12,674 nucleotides of DNA from contig WQWD01000039.1 in NCBI GenBank assembly GCA_009785545.1, positions 1-12,674 on the forward strand, in the 5' to 3' direction. Positions 6,695 to 12,674 of the stretch are shown in pieces. The translations under genes were made by a program, and so were the position numbers. The notes under the pieces were generated by a model. The model did not search any database and was not told the origin of the DNA. It was given only the letters and a program-made list of their open reading frames with translations. Source of the DNA: Treponema sp. (lineage in GTDB: Bacteria; Spirochaetota; Spirochaetia; Treponematales; Breznakiellaceae). Within the stretch, counting starts at the first letter, position 1; each line of letters opens with the position of its first letter.

Positions 6695-7786
6695 CGATTT
6701 TTTTGGCACCCGTAATGGAAGCCAATTTTCTATTATTCCCAATATCACCAGCGCAATAATCGCAAATGGACCTATCGGGGTAATCGCTGTTAAAACAACA
6801 CCTAACGCTACTATTAACCTAAAATTAGGAAACCTTTTTTGCAGAAGATGCATCACAATTCCAAAGCCGGAAGCGAACAAAAGTATTACACAGGCAACTA
6901 AAACATTCCATGCCGCAATTTCAAGAATTTCGATTCCCGACATTCTGAATAAATAAACAGCGGCTACTGAACAAACAAAAACTAAAATTGTTTTAGGCGG
7001 AACAAAAAATGCGGCAAACCCGATATTTGACGCTGATTTTTCATACCTGTACCTGAACCTTGGGAAAAAGCTTATCATGAAAAGAGTTACTTGACTGTTC
7101 AAAAAGAGCAAAAACAACATTGCAAAAAAAGCCCCTCCGCGTAAATATACAGACCTAAGCATTTCTAAAAAACTTTCCTGCGTTATAACCTGAGACATTC
7201 CATAAAAAGGGGCGCTGTAAAAAACGGCTGAAATAGCTGTTGCAATTTCATTAAAAAATATATTCCAAAGAAAAACAAAAAAGGCAAAAGCTCCAAAAAA
7301 AGACGCAAGGATAAAACGAAAAGCCATTCTGACCTTTATCTTGGAAAAAAATAAAAATAACTTGTCTTCGGTTTTATCAGTATCCATGATGTTTAATTTA
7401 CGGATATATCCGTCTATAATCCACGTAAACAAAAAAAATGTCAGCGTGGTTAATAAAATGCTTATCCCAAAATTAGAGCCTGTTATATTACCTTGAACAG
7501 CCAAATGTATAAGTAAAGAAACAATTAAATTTGTAACTGATACAGCGGCAAAAACCAGCCATAAAGAACCCACAACAAACATTGCATACCCAATCGGAGC
7601 CATGTATAGAAACGGTAAAATACCCGCCCTCATCATGATCATACTCATCGCAATAGCAGCAGCAATTACAATCAGAGAATTTTTATCAGCGTTATTAAAC
7701 CGTTCCTTTAACGTTGGAACATTCTTTTGAAAAAACTGATCTGATTCTGTTTTTTCCCCGGCTCCATCATTTTCATCATGAATCAT
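6677..7786 (-). CDS. YybS-like (DUF2232) polytopic membrane protein
   Basis: A 369-residue integral membrane protein with about eight or nine hydrophobic segments, roughly at residues 36-53, 57-77, 79-98, 106-126, 155-178, 217-240, 265-281, 287-313 and 324-352. The N-terminal 34 residues are hydrophilic. The C-terminal LVILGIIENWLPLR (346-359) resembles the end of DUF2232/YybS proteins, where a glycine-rich last helix is followed by an acidic residue and a Trp-Phe-like exit. yybS lies near rplI in Bacillus as well, which supports the assignment. The role is unknown. The ATG at 7786 lies 9 nt after the rpsR stop without a clear ribosome binding site, so coupling is likely. The last residues, SRESVS, are encoded within a strong hairpin. 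Confidence 0.6.
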   Translation of the reverse strand: MIHDENDGAGEKTESDQFFQKNVPTLKERFNNADKNSLIVIAAAIAMSMIMMRAGILPFLYMAPIGYAMFVVGSLWLVFAAVSVTNLIVSLLIHLAVQGNITGSNFGISILLTTLTFFLFTWIIDGYIRKLNIMDTDKTEDKLFLFFSKIKVRMAFRFILASFFGAFAFFVFLWNIFFNEIATAISAVFYSAPFYGMSQVITQESFLEMLRSVYLRGGAFFAMLFLLFLNSQVTLFMISFFPRFRYRYEKSASNIGFAAFFVPPKTILVFVCSVAAVYLFRMSGIEILEIAAWNVLVACVILLFASGFGIVMHLLQKRFPNFRLIVALGVVLTAITPIGPFAIIALVILGIIENWLPLRVPKKSRESVS

Positions 7787-7795
7787 AACAATGTT

Positions 7796-8116
7796 TTATC
7801 CGGCAACGTATGGAAGAAGCGCAATACTCCGGCTTTGCTTAATCGCTAAAGCCAAAGCACGTTGATGTTTAGCGCAAGTTCCTGTTATTCTCCTTGGAAG
7901 AATTTTTCCTCTCTCTGTTATAAAACGTCTTAATGTATCCGCTTCTTTGTAGTCTATCTTTAACTTTTGTGCGCAGAATTTACAAATTTTCTTTTTGTAG
8001 AAAACTTTAGCGCCTTTCCCGCCGCGACCGCGATCATCGCCGTCACGATCTTCCATATCCATACCACGATCATGACGTGAAGGATTTTCGTTACCTAAAT
8101 ATTTATCATCAGACAT
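7796..8116 (-). CDS. rpsR: Small-subunit ribosomal protein S18, zinc-ligand form with charged N-terminal extension
   Basis: Protein S18 binds the 30S platform as a pair with S6. The core runs from about residue 37 (KVFYKKKICKFC) to LLPYV (100-104), with the signature IDYKEADTLRRFITERGKILPRRITGT at 54-80. Cysteines C45 and C48 plus C81 and H84 form a possible zinc site, as in the cysteine-containing S18 variants; E. coli S18 has lost it. The first 36 residues are an extra, mostly Asp/Arg/Gly-rich extension. The ATG at 8116 is supported by AAGGAG (8123-8128) 6 nt upstream; internal Met19 and Met21 lack a comparable site. It lies 36 nt after ssb in the S6 operon. Confidence 0.96.
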   Translation of the reverse strand: MSDDKYLGNENPSRHDRGMDMEDRDGDDRGRGGKGAKVFYKKKICKFCAQKLKIDYKEADTLRRFITERGKILPRRITGTCAKHQRALALAIKQSRSIALLPYVAG

Positions 8117-8152
8117 ATAAATCTCCTTGTTATTTAAAATATTAATTCGTTA

Positions 8153-8596
8153 TTAAAACGGAATATCATCGGTAAAGCTATCGCTCTTTGGCTGACTGAA
8201 TGTATTTTCAACCATTTGAGCGCCTGTACTCTGATTGTTGTTGCGTTCTCCGGAAAATTGTCCGCTGCCGCCGCTGCCGCCCAAAAGTTGAATGTAATTT
8301 GCAACTATTTCTATTTTGGAACGGTTTTGTCCATCTTGCTGCCAGCGATCCTGACGGAGTTCCCCATCAACACCAATCATTTTACCTTTTACAAGATATG
8401 TTTGAAGGGATTCACCTTGCTTACCCCACAATACAATATCAAAAAAATTCGCTTCGTCTTCCCATTGCTCGCCCACTTTTTTCCGTCGGTTTACAGCAAT
8501 GGAAAACTTGCAAACTGCCTGCCCTCCTGTCGTGTATTTTAACTCGGCATCTCTTGTTAAACGCCCGATTAAAACAACACGATTCAAATCTGCCAT
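8153..8596 (-). CDS. ssb: Single-stranded DNA-binding protein
   Basis: SSB protects single-stranded DNA during replication and repair and recruits partners through its C-terminal tip. It is 147 residues. The OB-fold domain is at 1-104 (MADLNRVVLIGRLTRDAEL at the start, DIVLWGKQ near 53-60), followed by a short Gly/Ser/Gln/Asn-rich linker (about 106-140) and the classical acidic tip DDIPF. The ATG at 8596 has AGGAGG (8602-8607) 5 nt upstream, which overlaps the rpsF stop codon, so the two genes are translationally linked. The position between rpsF and rpsR is the usual bacterial arrangement. Confidence 0.97.
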   Translation of the reverse strand: MADLNRVVLIGRLTRDAELKYTTGGQAVCKFSIAVNRRKKVGEQWEDEANFFDIVLWGKQGESLQTYLVKGKMIGVDGELRQDRWQQDGQNRSKIEIVANYIQLLGGSGGSGQFSGERNNNQSTGAQMVENTFSQPKSDSFTDDIPF

Positions 8597-8605
8597 ACAG
8601 GCCTC

Positions 8606-8887
8606 CTATTCCTCAATTCGTACAAAGAGAAATTTAAGAAGATTGGCGTTGAGCTTAAAAATACGATCAAGAACGGTAATTTTCGCCGGATCGGATTTGA
8701 CTACCAGAAGTACGTATCTTCCCATTTTTCGTTTTTTGATTTCATAGGCGAGAGTTTTATCCCCGAGTTCATCGGTTTTTTCAATCTCGACTCCGTTAGC
8801 GGAAAGGTCGGAAAATAATTGTTCCCGCCCAGCCTTGTGTTGGTCTTCTTCCATCGGAAAAATAACCGTAAGTTCATATCGGCGCAT
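8606..8887 (-). CDS. rpsF: Small-subunit ribosomal protein S6
   Basis: S6 is the S18 partner on the 30S platform. It is 93 residues, a normal bacterial length. It begins MRRYELTVIFPMEED and contains KKRKMGRYVLLVVKS (51-65), matching the family's K-x-x-x-G-x-Y pattern, and ends in FVRIEE. The ATG at 8887 has AGGAGG (8892-8897) 4 nt upstream. It is the first gene of the rpsF-ssb-rpsR cluster, behind a strong promoter and a structured leader of about 70 nt that may be the target of S6-S18 feedback control. Confidence 0.97.
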   Translation of the reverse strand: MRRYELTVIFPMEEDQHKAGREQLFSDLSANGVEIEKTDELGDKTLAYEIKKRKMGRYVLLVVKSDPAKITVLDRIFKLNANLLKFLFVRIEE

Positions 8888-8956
8888 AGTTCCTCCTTAT
8901 GGCCTTATGCCCGGCGTTTTGCCGGAAAAGAGGTTTAAGTTTCGCTATGGAAACTT
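8888..8956 (-). promoter_or_regulatory. Structured rpsF leader, candidate S6:S18 autoregulatory region
   Basis: Two hairpins are visible on the transcript. AAGTTTC (plus 8937-8943) and GAAACTT (8950-8956) form a perfect 7-bp stem with a 6-nt loop at the predicted 5' end of the RNA. CCGGC/GCCGG (8911-8915 and 8921-8925) form a second stem with a 5-nt loop. CCTC of the transcript (plus 8930-8933) can also pair with GAGG of the ribosome binding site (plus 8892-8895), enclosing the second hairpin. Many bacteria control this operon by S6-S18 binding to an rpsF leader motif with a conserved CCG. A CCG is present here, but the full motif is not proven. Confidence 0.4.
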
Positions 8957-8962
8957 TATCGT

Positions 8963-8991
8963 ATTATAGCAATTATTTAAAATTGTGACAA
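8963..8991 (-). promoter_or_regulatory. Sigma-70-type promoter of the rpsF-ssb-rpsR cluster
   Basis: On the minus strand TTGTCA (8991-8986, five of six consensus bases) and a perfect TATAAT (8968-8963) are separated by exactly 17 nt. The predicted start lies near 8956, about 70 nt before the rpsF ATG. This is the best promoter in the window and fits a highly expressed ribosomal operon. Confidence 0.8.
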
Positions 8992-8993
8992 GT

Positions 8994-9030
8994 GAGGTTT
9001 TACCAAAAACTGAAGTTTTGGGACAGCCTC
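8994..9030. repeat. Short relative of the palindromic elements, next to the rpsF promoter
   Basis: A 37-bp hairpin: GAGG (8994-8997)/CCTC (9027-9030) outside and CCAAAAACT/AGTTTTGG around a GA loop inside. The 15-mer AAAACTGAAGTTTTG (9006-9020), followed five bases later by GCCTC, is shared exactly with element 1 (2129-2143 and 2149-2153). It seems to be a solo third hairpin of that element. It lies 23 nt after murB and 2 nt before the -35 box of the rpsF promoter. Confidence 0.55.
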
Positions 9031-9053
9031 ATGTATAACTTTTTCCCGGCATT

Positions 9054-10040
9054 TTACCAATCGCCTACAAAAAGAATTTCCGGCTCTAATGTAAATCCTG
9101 AAGCCTTTTTAACTTTTTCGGAAATTTCTTGAACGAGTGTTCTAATATCAGCGGCAGACGCATTACCTGTATTTACGATGAAATTCCCGTGAAACGGCGC
9201 AACTTGAGCGCCACCTATCGATAGGCCTTTTAACCCAAGTTCGTCAATTATTTGCCCTGTAGGTTTGCCAAATTCAATATTGTTTTTAAAAGCGGATCCG
9301 GCGCTTGGGAAAAGATAATGCCCTTTATCCATCCTGTCTTTTTTGTTTTTTTCCATTTGGGCAAGGATTTGGCCTTTATTTCCATTGTTTAATTTGAAAG
9401 CGGCATTTAAAATCAAACAATCCATGTTTTGAAAAGGACTTTTTTTGTACCCAAACCCCGTTAAATCCTCGATTTTAAATTTTTTGATCCCAGCTACACC
9501 TTGCTCTCTTGAGATAATTTCCGCTCCGCTCAGAACATCAGAGATTTCACTGCCATAACAGCGGGCATTCATCCATAACGCTCCGCCAATTGTTCCGGGC
9601 ATTCCGGAAAAAAATTCTAAACCGCTTAAATTAAAATCAGCAGCTATAAGGGCTGCCTCATCCATAGTTGTTCCGCTTCTGAAAACAAGTTCATTTTTTG
9701 CGTCAAAACTGCGGATACTTTTTCCTTTCCATTCAGTCATATCAAATACAATGCCGCGTATCCCTTTATCGGAGGCAACGACATTTGCTCCGCCGCCTAA
9801 AATAAAAATTGGAATACCTGCGTCTTTGCAGCAATTAAAAAAATCAACTAAAAATGAAACAAATAATTCTTCGGAAGCAGATTCACCAACCTGAGGTTTA
9901 GGGCACACCCAACAATCCGCCGTACCGCCAACCTTAAATGTTGTATGCTCTTTCATCGACTCGCAAAAGCGAACATCAACTTTACAAAAATTCTTGTTAA
10001 AACTTTTATCAATAATTTCAAGAATAGTTTCTTTATTCAT
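9054..10040 (-). CDS. murB: UDP-N-acetylenolpyruvoylglucosamine reductase MurB
   Basis: The FAD-dependent cytoplasmic enzyme that reduces UDP-GlcNAc-enolpyruvate to UDP-MurNAc, the second committed step of peptidoglycan synthesis. It is 328 residues, close to the short (type II) enzymes. FAD-binding elements are HTTFKVGGTAD (32-42), LGGGANVVASD (81-91) and GMPGTIGGALWMNA (146-159). The catalytic Ser lies in FPSAGSAFKN (244-253, Ser249) and the C-terminal catalytic Glu in LEPEILFVG (318-326). After MNA the sequence reads RCYG (160-163) where GAYG is typical, and GYKKSPF (197-203) stands for the usual YRxSxF. The start follows the HEAT-protein stop by 14 nt with only a weak AAAGA ribosome site. 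It ends the tgt-HEAT-murB run; no T-run terminator is seen after it. Confidence 0.95.
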   Translation of the reverse strand: MNKETILEIIDKSFNKNFCKVDVRFCESMKEHTTFKVGGTADCWVCPKPQVGESASEELFVSFLVDFFNCCKDAGIPIFILGGGANVVASDKGIRGIVFDMTEWKGKSIRSFDAKNELVFRSGTTMDEAALIAADFNLSGLEFFSGMPGTIGGALWMNARCYGSEISDVLSGAEIISREQGVAGIKKFKIEDLTGFGYKKSPFQNMDCLILNAAFKLNNGNKGQILAQMEKNKKDRMDKGHYLFPSAGSAFKNNIEFGKPTGQIIDELGLKGLSIGGAQVAPFHGNFIVNTGNASAADIRTLVQEISEKVKKASGFTLEPEILFVGDW

Positions 10041-10054
10041 TATTCTTTGCCCAT

Positions 10055-11422
10055 TTAAGCTTCTTCTTCGGGAATTTCTATGCCAAGCTGATCTGCAATT
10101 CGCCTCGCCTTGCGGGAAATGCCTTCATTGCGATCTCTTGCCAAAGTGACTATGTGCCCTTCAAGACTTGTAAGGTTGTTGTTAGCCGCCATGTCAAGAG
10201 CGAAAAGCCTTTCCATGATTGTTCCTTCAAGCATAAAACGAGTGGCAATGTTTTCAATTTCACTTGTATCGCCGTCAATAACAGTTTCGCCGACAACTCT
10301 TAAAAAACCATTGTAAAGATTAGTATGATTTCTGCGTCTCGCCTCGTCGAGTTCAATGATTAACTGAGCAAAATTTCTTCCGCCGGTGTTTTTTGTATAC
10401 ATATCAACAGCAAGTATTCTGACACGATCCGGGTTTCTTCGTTCCGAAAAAAGATTGTTAAGCACTTCGTTCGCTTCTTCAGTGGCGATAGCTCCAAGCG
10501 CACGAATCGCCTCATCTCTTACAGCCGGAACATCATCACGTTCCGCACGGAATCTTAAAAACGGAACAGCCGCTTCCAGCTTGCGATCACGGCTGGCTCG
10601 GGCGGCGGCGATACGAGTTCGATAAAAAGAATCTCTGAACGCATCCAAAATAGCTCTGTCTACAGCTTCGCCGGAAAAAGGACCTAAAGCCTCAACCGCA
10701 GTCGACCGTACATTCGGGTTATCTGTTGTTACGTTGCTGAGGATCGCATCAAGACCGTCTTCATCTCCGATTCTCGCTAATGCGCTTACCGCCGCCATTC
10801 TCAACGGAAACCGTTCATCTGTGTTTGCCGCTATATCAATTAAAAGCGGGACTCCTTTGGAAGAGCCGGTTTCTCCAATGGCGTTTATTATTACAGACAG
10901 GTTGTCAGCGCCCGGATCACGGTATATATAAAAATCTACTAGGAATTCCGCTACTTCATCGGCAATCTCGCTGTCGCCGGAACTCGCTCTGCCAAGGTTG
11001 CGAAAACCGCTGTTTAAAAAACGCCTTTCTTCTGTATCAAGCAATTCCATTAAAACCGGGACAGCATCCACAATCCTTAGCTGCCCCAGATAATCCATAG
11101 CGGAAAAAATCGTTTCATTGGTTTCATCATCACGTTCGACAATCGCCCTCATTGCGCGATCCTCAAGCCCGCCTCTTCCACGTTCCCCGAAAAATCCAAA
11201 TACGCTGGTTAGAATACGCTGATTTCTAGTGTTTTCAACCAGTGCGATAATTTCATCATCAAGAAAATCGACATTCTCAGCTCTTAACATTTGAATGAGA
11301 TTGGCTATTTCCGCTTCAGTACCAAACTTGATTATGTCACGGCGAGCGGATTCTGTGTCTTGCTGTGCAAACGCAAAAGAAACGTTTAGTATCAAAAATA
11401 ATATTAAAATCTTACCCTTCAT
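10055..11422 (-). CDS. Exported HEAT-repeat protein of unknown function
   Basis: A 455-residue protein with a clear signal peptide (MKGKILILFLILNVSFAFA, 1-19, likely cut before QQ), so periplasmic or envelope-attached; no lipobox cysteine is seen. The mature part is an array of alpha-helical HEAT/Armadillo-type repeats of about 30-40 residues, with units such as AVPVLMELLDTEERRFLNSG, GVPLLIDIAAN..RMAAVSALARIGD and VRDEAIRALGAIATEEA. Such solenoids are protein-binding scaffolds; no catalytic motif is visible. The C-terminus is acidic (EEEA). The ATG at 11422 is chosen because GGAGGA lies 4-5 nt upstream and because it starts the signal peptide; an in-frame ATG at 11440 lacks this support. It overlaps the end of tgt by 11 nt, so translation is probably coupled. 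Confidence 0.85.
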   Translation of the reverse strand: MKGKILILFLILNVSFAFAQQDTESARRDIIKFGTEAEIANLIQMLRAENVDFLDDEIIALVENTRNQRILTSVFGFFGERGRGGLEDRAMRAIVERDDETNETIFSAMDYLGQLRIVDAVPVLMELLDTEERRFLNSGFRNLGRASSGDSEIADEVAEFLVDFYIYRDPGADNLSVIINAIGETGSSKGVPLLIDIAANTDERFPLRMAAVSALARIGDEDGLDAILSNVTTDNPNVRSTAVEALGPFSGEAVDRAILDAFRDSFYRTRIAAARASRDRKLEAAVPFLRFRAERDDVPAVRDEAIRALGAIATEEANEVLNNLFSERRNPDRVRILAVDMYTKNTGGRNFAQLIIELDEARRRNHTNLYNGFLRVVGETVIDGDTSEIENIATRFMLEGTIMERLFALDMAANNNLTSLEGHIVTLARDRNEGISRKARRIADQLGIEIPEEEA

Positions 11423-12611
11423 GATTTCCTCCATTTGCATAACGGGACAAAAACTCTCTCTTAAAATCGATAAAACGATTTTGTTCTATGGCGCAACGGG
11501 CGTTTGTTACCAAGTCATTTATAAAATATAAATTATGGTAACTTGCCAGCATTGAATAAAGTATCTCTTTTGTCTTGAACAAGTGGCGCAAGTAGGCACG
11601 AGAGTACTCTTTACAAACTTTACAACCACACTCTTTATCTATCGGCGAAAAATCCAGTCGATTTTCGGTCTTTTTTAACGAAAGAGCGCCTTCACGGGTA
11701 TAAACACGGCCGTTTCTGGCTTCTCTGGTATGAATTACACAATCGAACATATCGATACCATGTTCAATGGCGCTTAAAACATACTCAGGAGTGCCGATTC
11801 CCATTGCATAACGAGGCTTTTCTTCGGGCAAAAGCGCGGCTGTTGCCGCAATAGTTTCATGAAAAAGCTCAGACGGTTCTCCTACAGAAAGACCGCCGAT
11901 GGCGATACCCGGCGTATCGGCTTCTATGCATATTTCAGCGCTTTTTTTACGAAGATCAGGGAAAAAATTGCCCTGCACAATACTAAAAAGCTTTCCGTTA
12001 TATCCTTTAGAGGTAGAGTCTTCCCAAGTTTTTTTAGCTCTTGTCAGCCATTGAGCAGTTATATCGAGGGCTTTTTCGGCTTCTTTGCGTGAAGCTCCAT
12101 GATGAGAGCAATAATCCAATTGCATTTGAATGTCACTCCCAAGCAAAACCTGAATCTCTACCGCTTTTTCCGGCGTTAAAAAATGCCTTGAGCCGTCGAT
12201 GTGGGATTGAAACTTCGCCCCTTCATAAGTAATTTTGCGTAACGCTGAAAGTGAAAAAACCTGAAAGCCGCCGGAGTCTGTTAAAATATTGCGATCCCAA
12301 TTCATAAACTTATGAAGAGAGCCTGCTTTTTCTATTACTTCCTCACCCGGCCTTAAATACAAATGATATGTGTTCGCTAAAATTATGTTAAAACCAATTT
12401 CTTTTAAATCATTTATAGTTATAGCTTTTACAGAACCGTTTGTTCCGACAGGCATAAATACAGGTGTTTGTATATCTCCATGCCCAAGACGTAATACCCC
12501 GGTTCTTGCCCGGCAAGAACTATCATGTTTTGAAACTTCAAAAATCCTGCCCGTGTTTTGCGTATTATTAATTCCTGATTGTTCTTTGTTAACTGCCAAG
12601 TTAGTTGTCAT
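11412..12611 (-). CDS. tgt: Queuine/preQ1 tRNA-ribosyltransferase
   Basis: Tgt exchanges guanine 34 of GUN-anticodon tRNAs for preQ1 on the way to queuosine. It is 399 residues from this start, against about 375 normally; the extra residues are a 22-residue N-terminal leader. Key residues: FMPVGTNGSVKA (52-63), TDSGGFQVFSL (111-121) with Asp112, GIAIGGLSVGE (235-245), nucleophile Asp290 in MFDCVIHTREARNG, and the zinc site Cys328, Cys330, Cys333 and His359. Two segments differ from the common form: LDYCSHHGAS (165-174, usually DECTPYPA-like) and CVIHTR (usually CVLPTR). The ATG at 12611 overlaps an upstream TAA (TAATG), suggesting coupling; GGAG lies 12 nt upstream. The frame is open to the window edge, so a longer form cannot be excluded. 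Confidence 0.94.
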   Translation of the reverse strand: MTTNLAVNKEQSGINNTQNTGRIFEVSKHDSSCRARTGVLRLGHGDIQTPVFMPVGTNGSVKAITINDLKEIGFNIILANTYHLYLRPGEEVIEKAGSLHKFMNWDRNILTDSGGFQVFSLSALRKITYEGAKFQSHIDGSRHFLTPEKAVEIQVLLGSDIQMQLDYCSHHGASRKEAEKALDITAQWLTRAKKTWEDSTSKGYNGKLFSIVQGNFFPDLRKKSAEICIEADTPGIAIGGLSVGEPSELFHETIAATAALLPEEKPRYAMGIGTPEYVLSAIEHGIDMFDCVIHTREARNGRVYTREGALSLKKTENRLDFSPIDKECGCKVCKEYSRAYLRHLFKTKEILYSMLASYHNLYFINDLVTNARCAIEQNRFIDFKREFLSRYANGGNHEG

Positions 12612-12674
12612 TATGTTTTTGCGCTCCGTACCATAGAAAGCCCGATTACCAAAAACAGGAAAACAGGAAACCAA
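12611..12674 (-). CDS. C-terminal end of a membrane protein, partial
   Basis: The frame offset from tgt encodes a hydrophobic stretch WFPVFLFLVIGLSMVRSAKT followed by TAA (12613-12611) that shares one base with the tgt ATG. A hydrophobic helix followed by a short basic tail is typical of the end of a polytopic membrane protein. LptF/LptG-type permeases end this way and are sometimes next to tgt, but 20 residues are too few to assign a family. The gene continues beyond the window edge. Confidence 0.45.
   Translation of the reverse strand, partial: WFPVFLFLVIGLSMVRSAKT

Noticed and set aside
5913..6725. An rplI start 53 codons upstream
   Set aside because: The extension runs through the hairpin-rich leader, has no L9 homology and ignores the GGAGGAG and the universal MKVIL start at 6566.
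8200..8747. Plus-strand open frames opposite ssb and rpsF
   Set aside because: They are antisense to well-identified genes and their sequence carries no recognisable domain.
8994..9030. The hairpin after murB as a rho-independent terminator
   Set aside because: No T run follows the stem on the minus strand; its sequence matches element 1, so a repeat relic is the better reading.
10110..11100. Plus-strand open frames opposite the HEAT-repeat gene
   Set aside because: Antisense shadows of a gene with a clear signal peptide and repeats on the minus strand.
12612..12674. Extension of tgt to the window edge
   Set aside because: The other frame encodes a convincing membrane-helix C-terminus ending in TAATG, so this stretch most likely belongs to the upstream gene.

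Overview
This AT-rich window reads like a chromosomal segment of a spirochaete, most likely a Treponema-type organism. That assignment is inference. It rests on the combination of an S6-SSB-S18-L9-DnaB cluster, an rseP gene followed by a CpXC protein and a secreted beta-propeller protein, a tgt gene followed by a secreted HEAT-repeat protein, and the codon and base style. No rRNA, tRNA, CRISPR array or transposase gene is present.

Layout. Left part (+ strand, about 1-4061): rseP (site-2 protease), a CpXC-domain protein and a large exported beta-propeller protein are packed tightly, with an ATGA overlap between the last two, and look like the tail of an operon that begins upstream. Right part (- strand, 12674 down to 4216): the last 20 codons of a membrane protein, then tgt, an exported HEAT-repeat protein and murB form one run. 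After a 166-nt gap with a near-consensus promoter comes rpsF-ssb-rpsR-(YybS-like membrane protein)-rplI-dnaB. A ComFB-type gene follows dnaB and has its own likely promoter. The two transcription units converge at about 4061-4216.

How the genes work together. The ribosomal/replication cluster links S6, S18 and L9 with SSB and the replicative helicase DnaB, a classical bacterial arrangement. It carries structured leaders before rpsF and rplI that look regulatory. The tgt-HEAT-murB run mixes tRNA modification, an unknown envelope protein and peptidoglycan precursor synthesis. The rseP run points to envelope functions.

The most unusual content is a family of small palindromic elements. One (2031-2157) lies inside the signal-peptide region of the beta-propeller gene. 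Removing it together with one copy of a flanking TTAA deletes exactly 41 codons and restores a textbook signal peptide. A second (4059-4200) sits on the stop codon of the same gene. It shares the same three-hairpin architecture and a conserved TCA/TTAC internal loop, while its stems are changed in sequence but still paired. A short third relative (8994-9030) abuts the -35 box of the rpsF promoter. Together they resemble, in behaviour though not in sequence, the in-frame palindromic elements known from Rickettsia, and may be an undescribed spirochaetal family.
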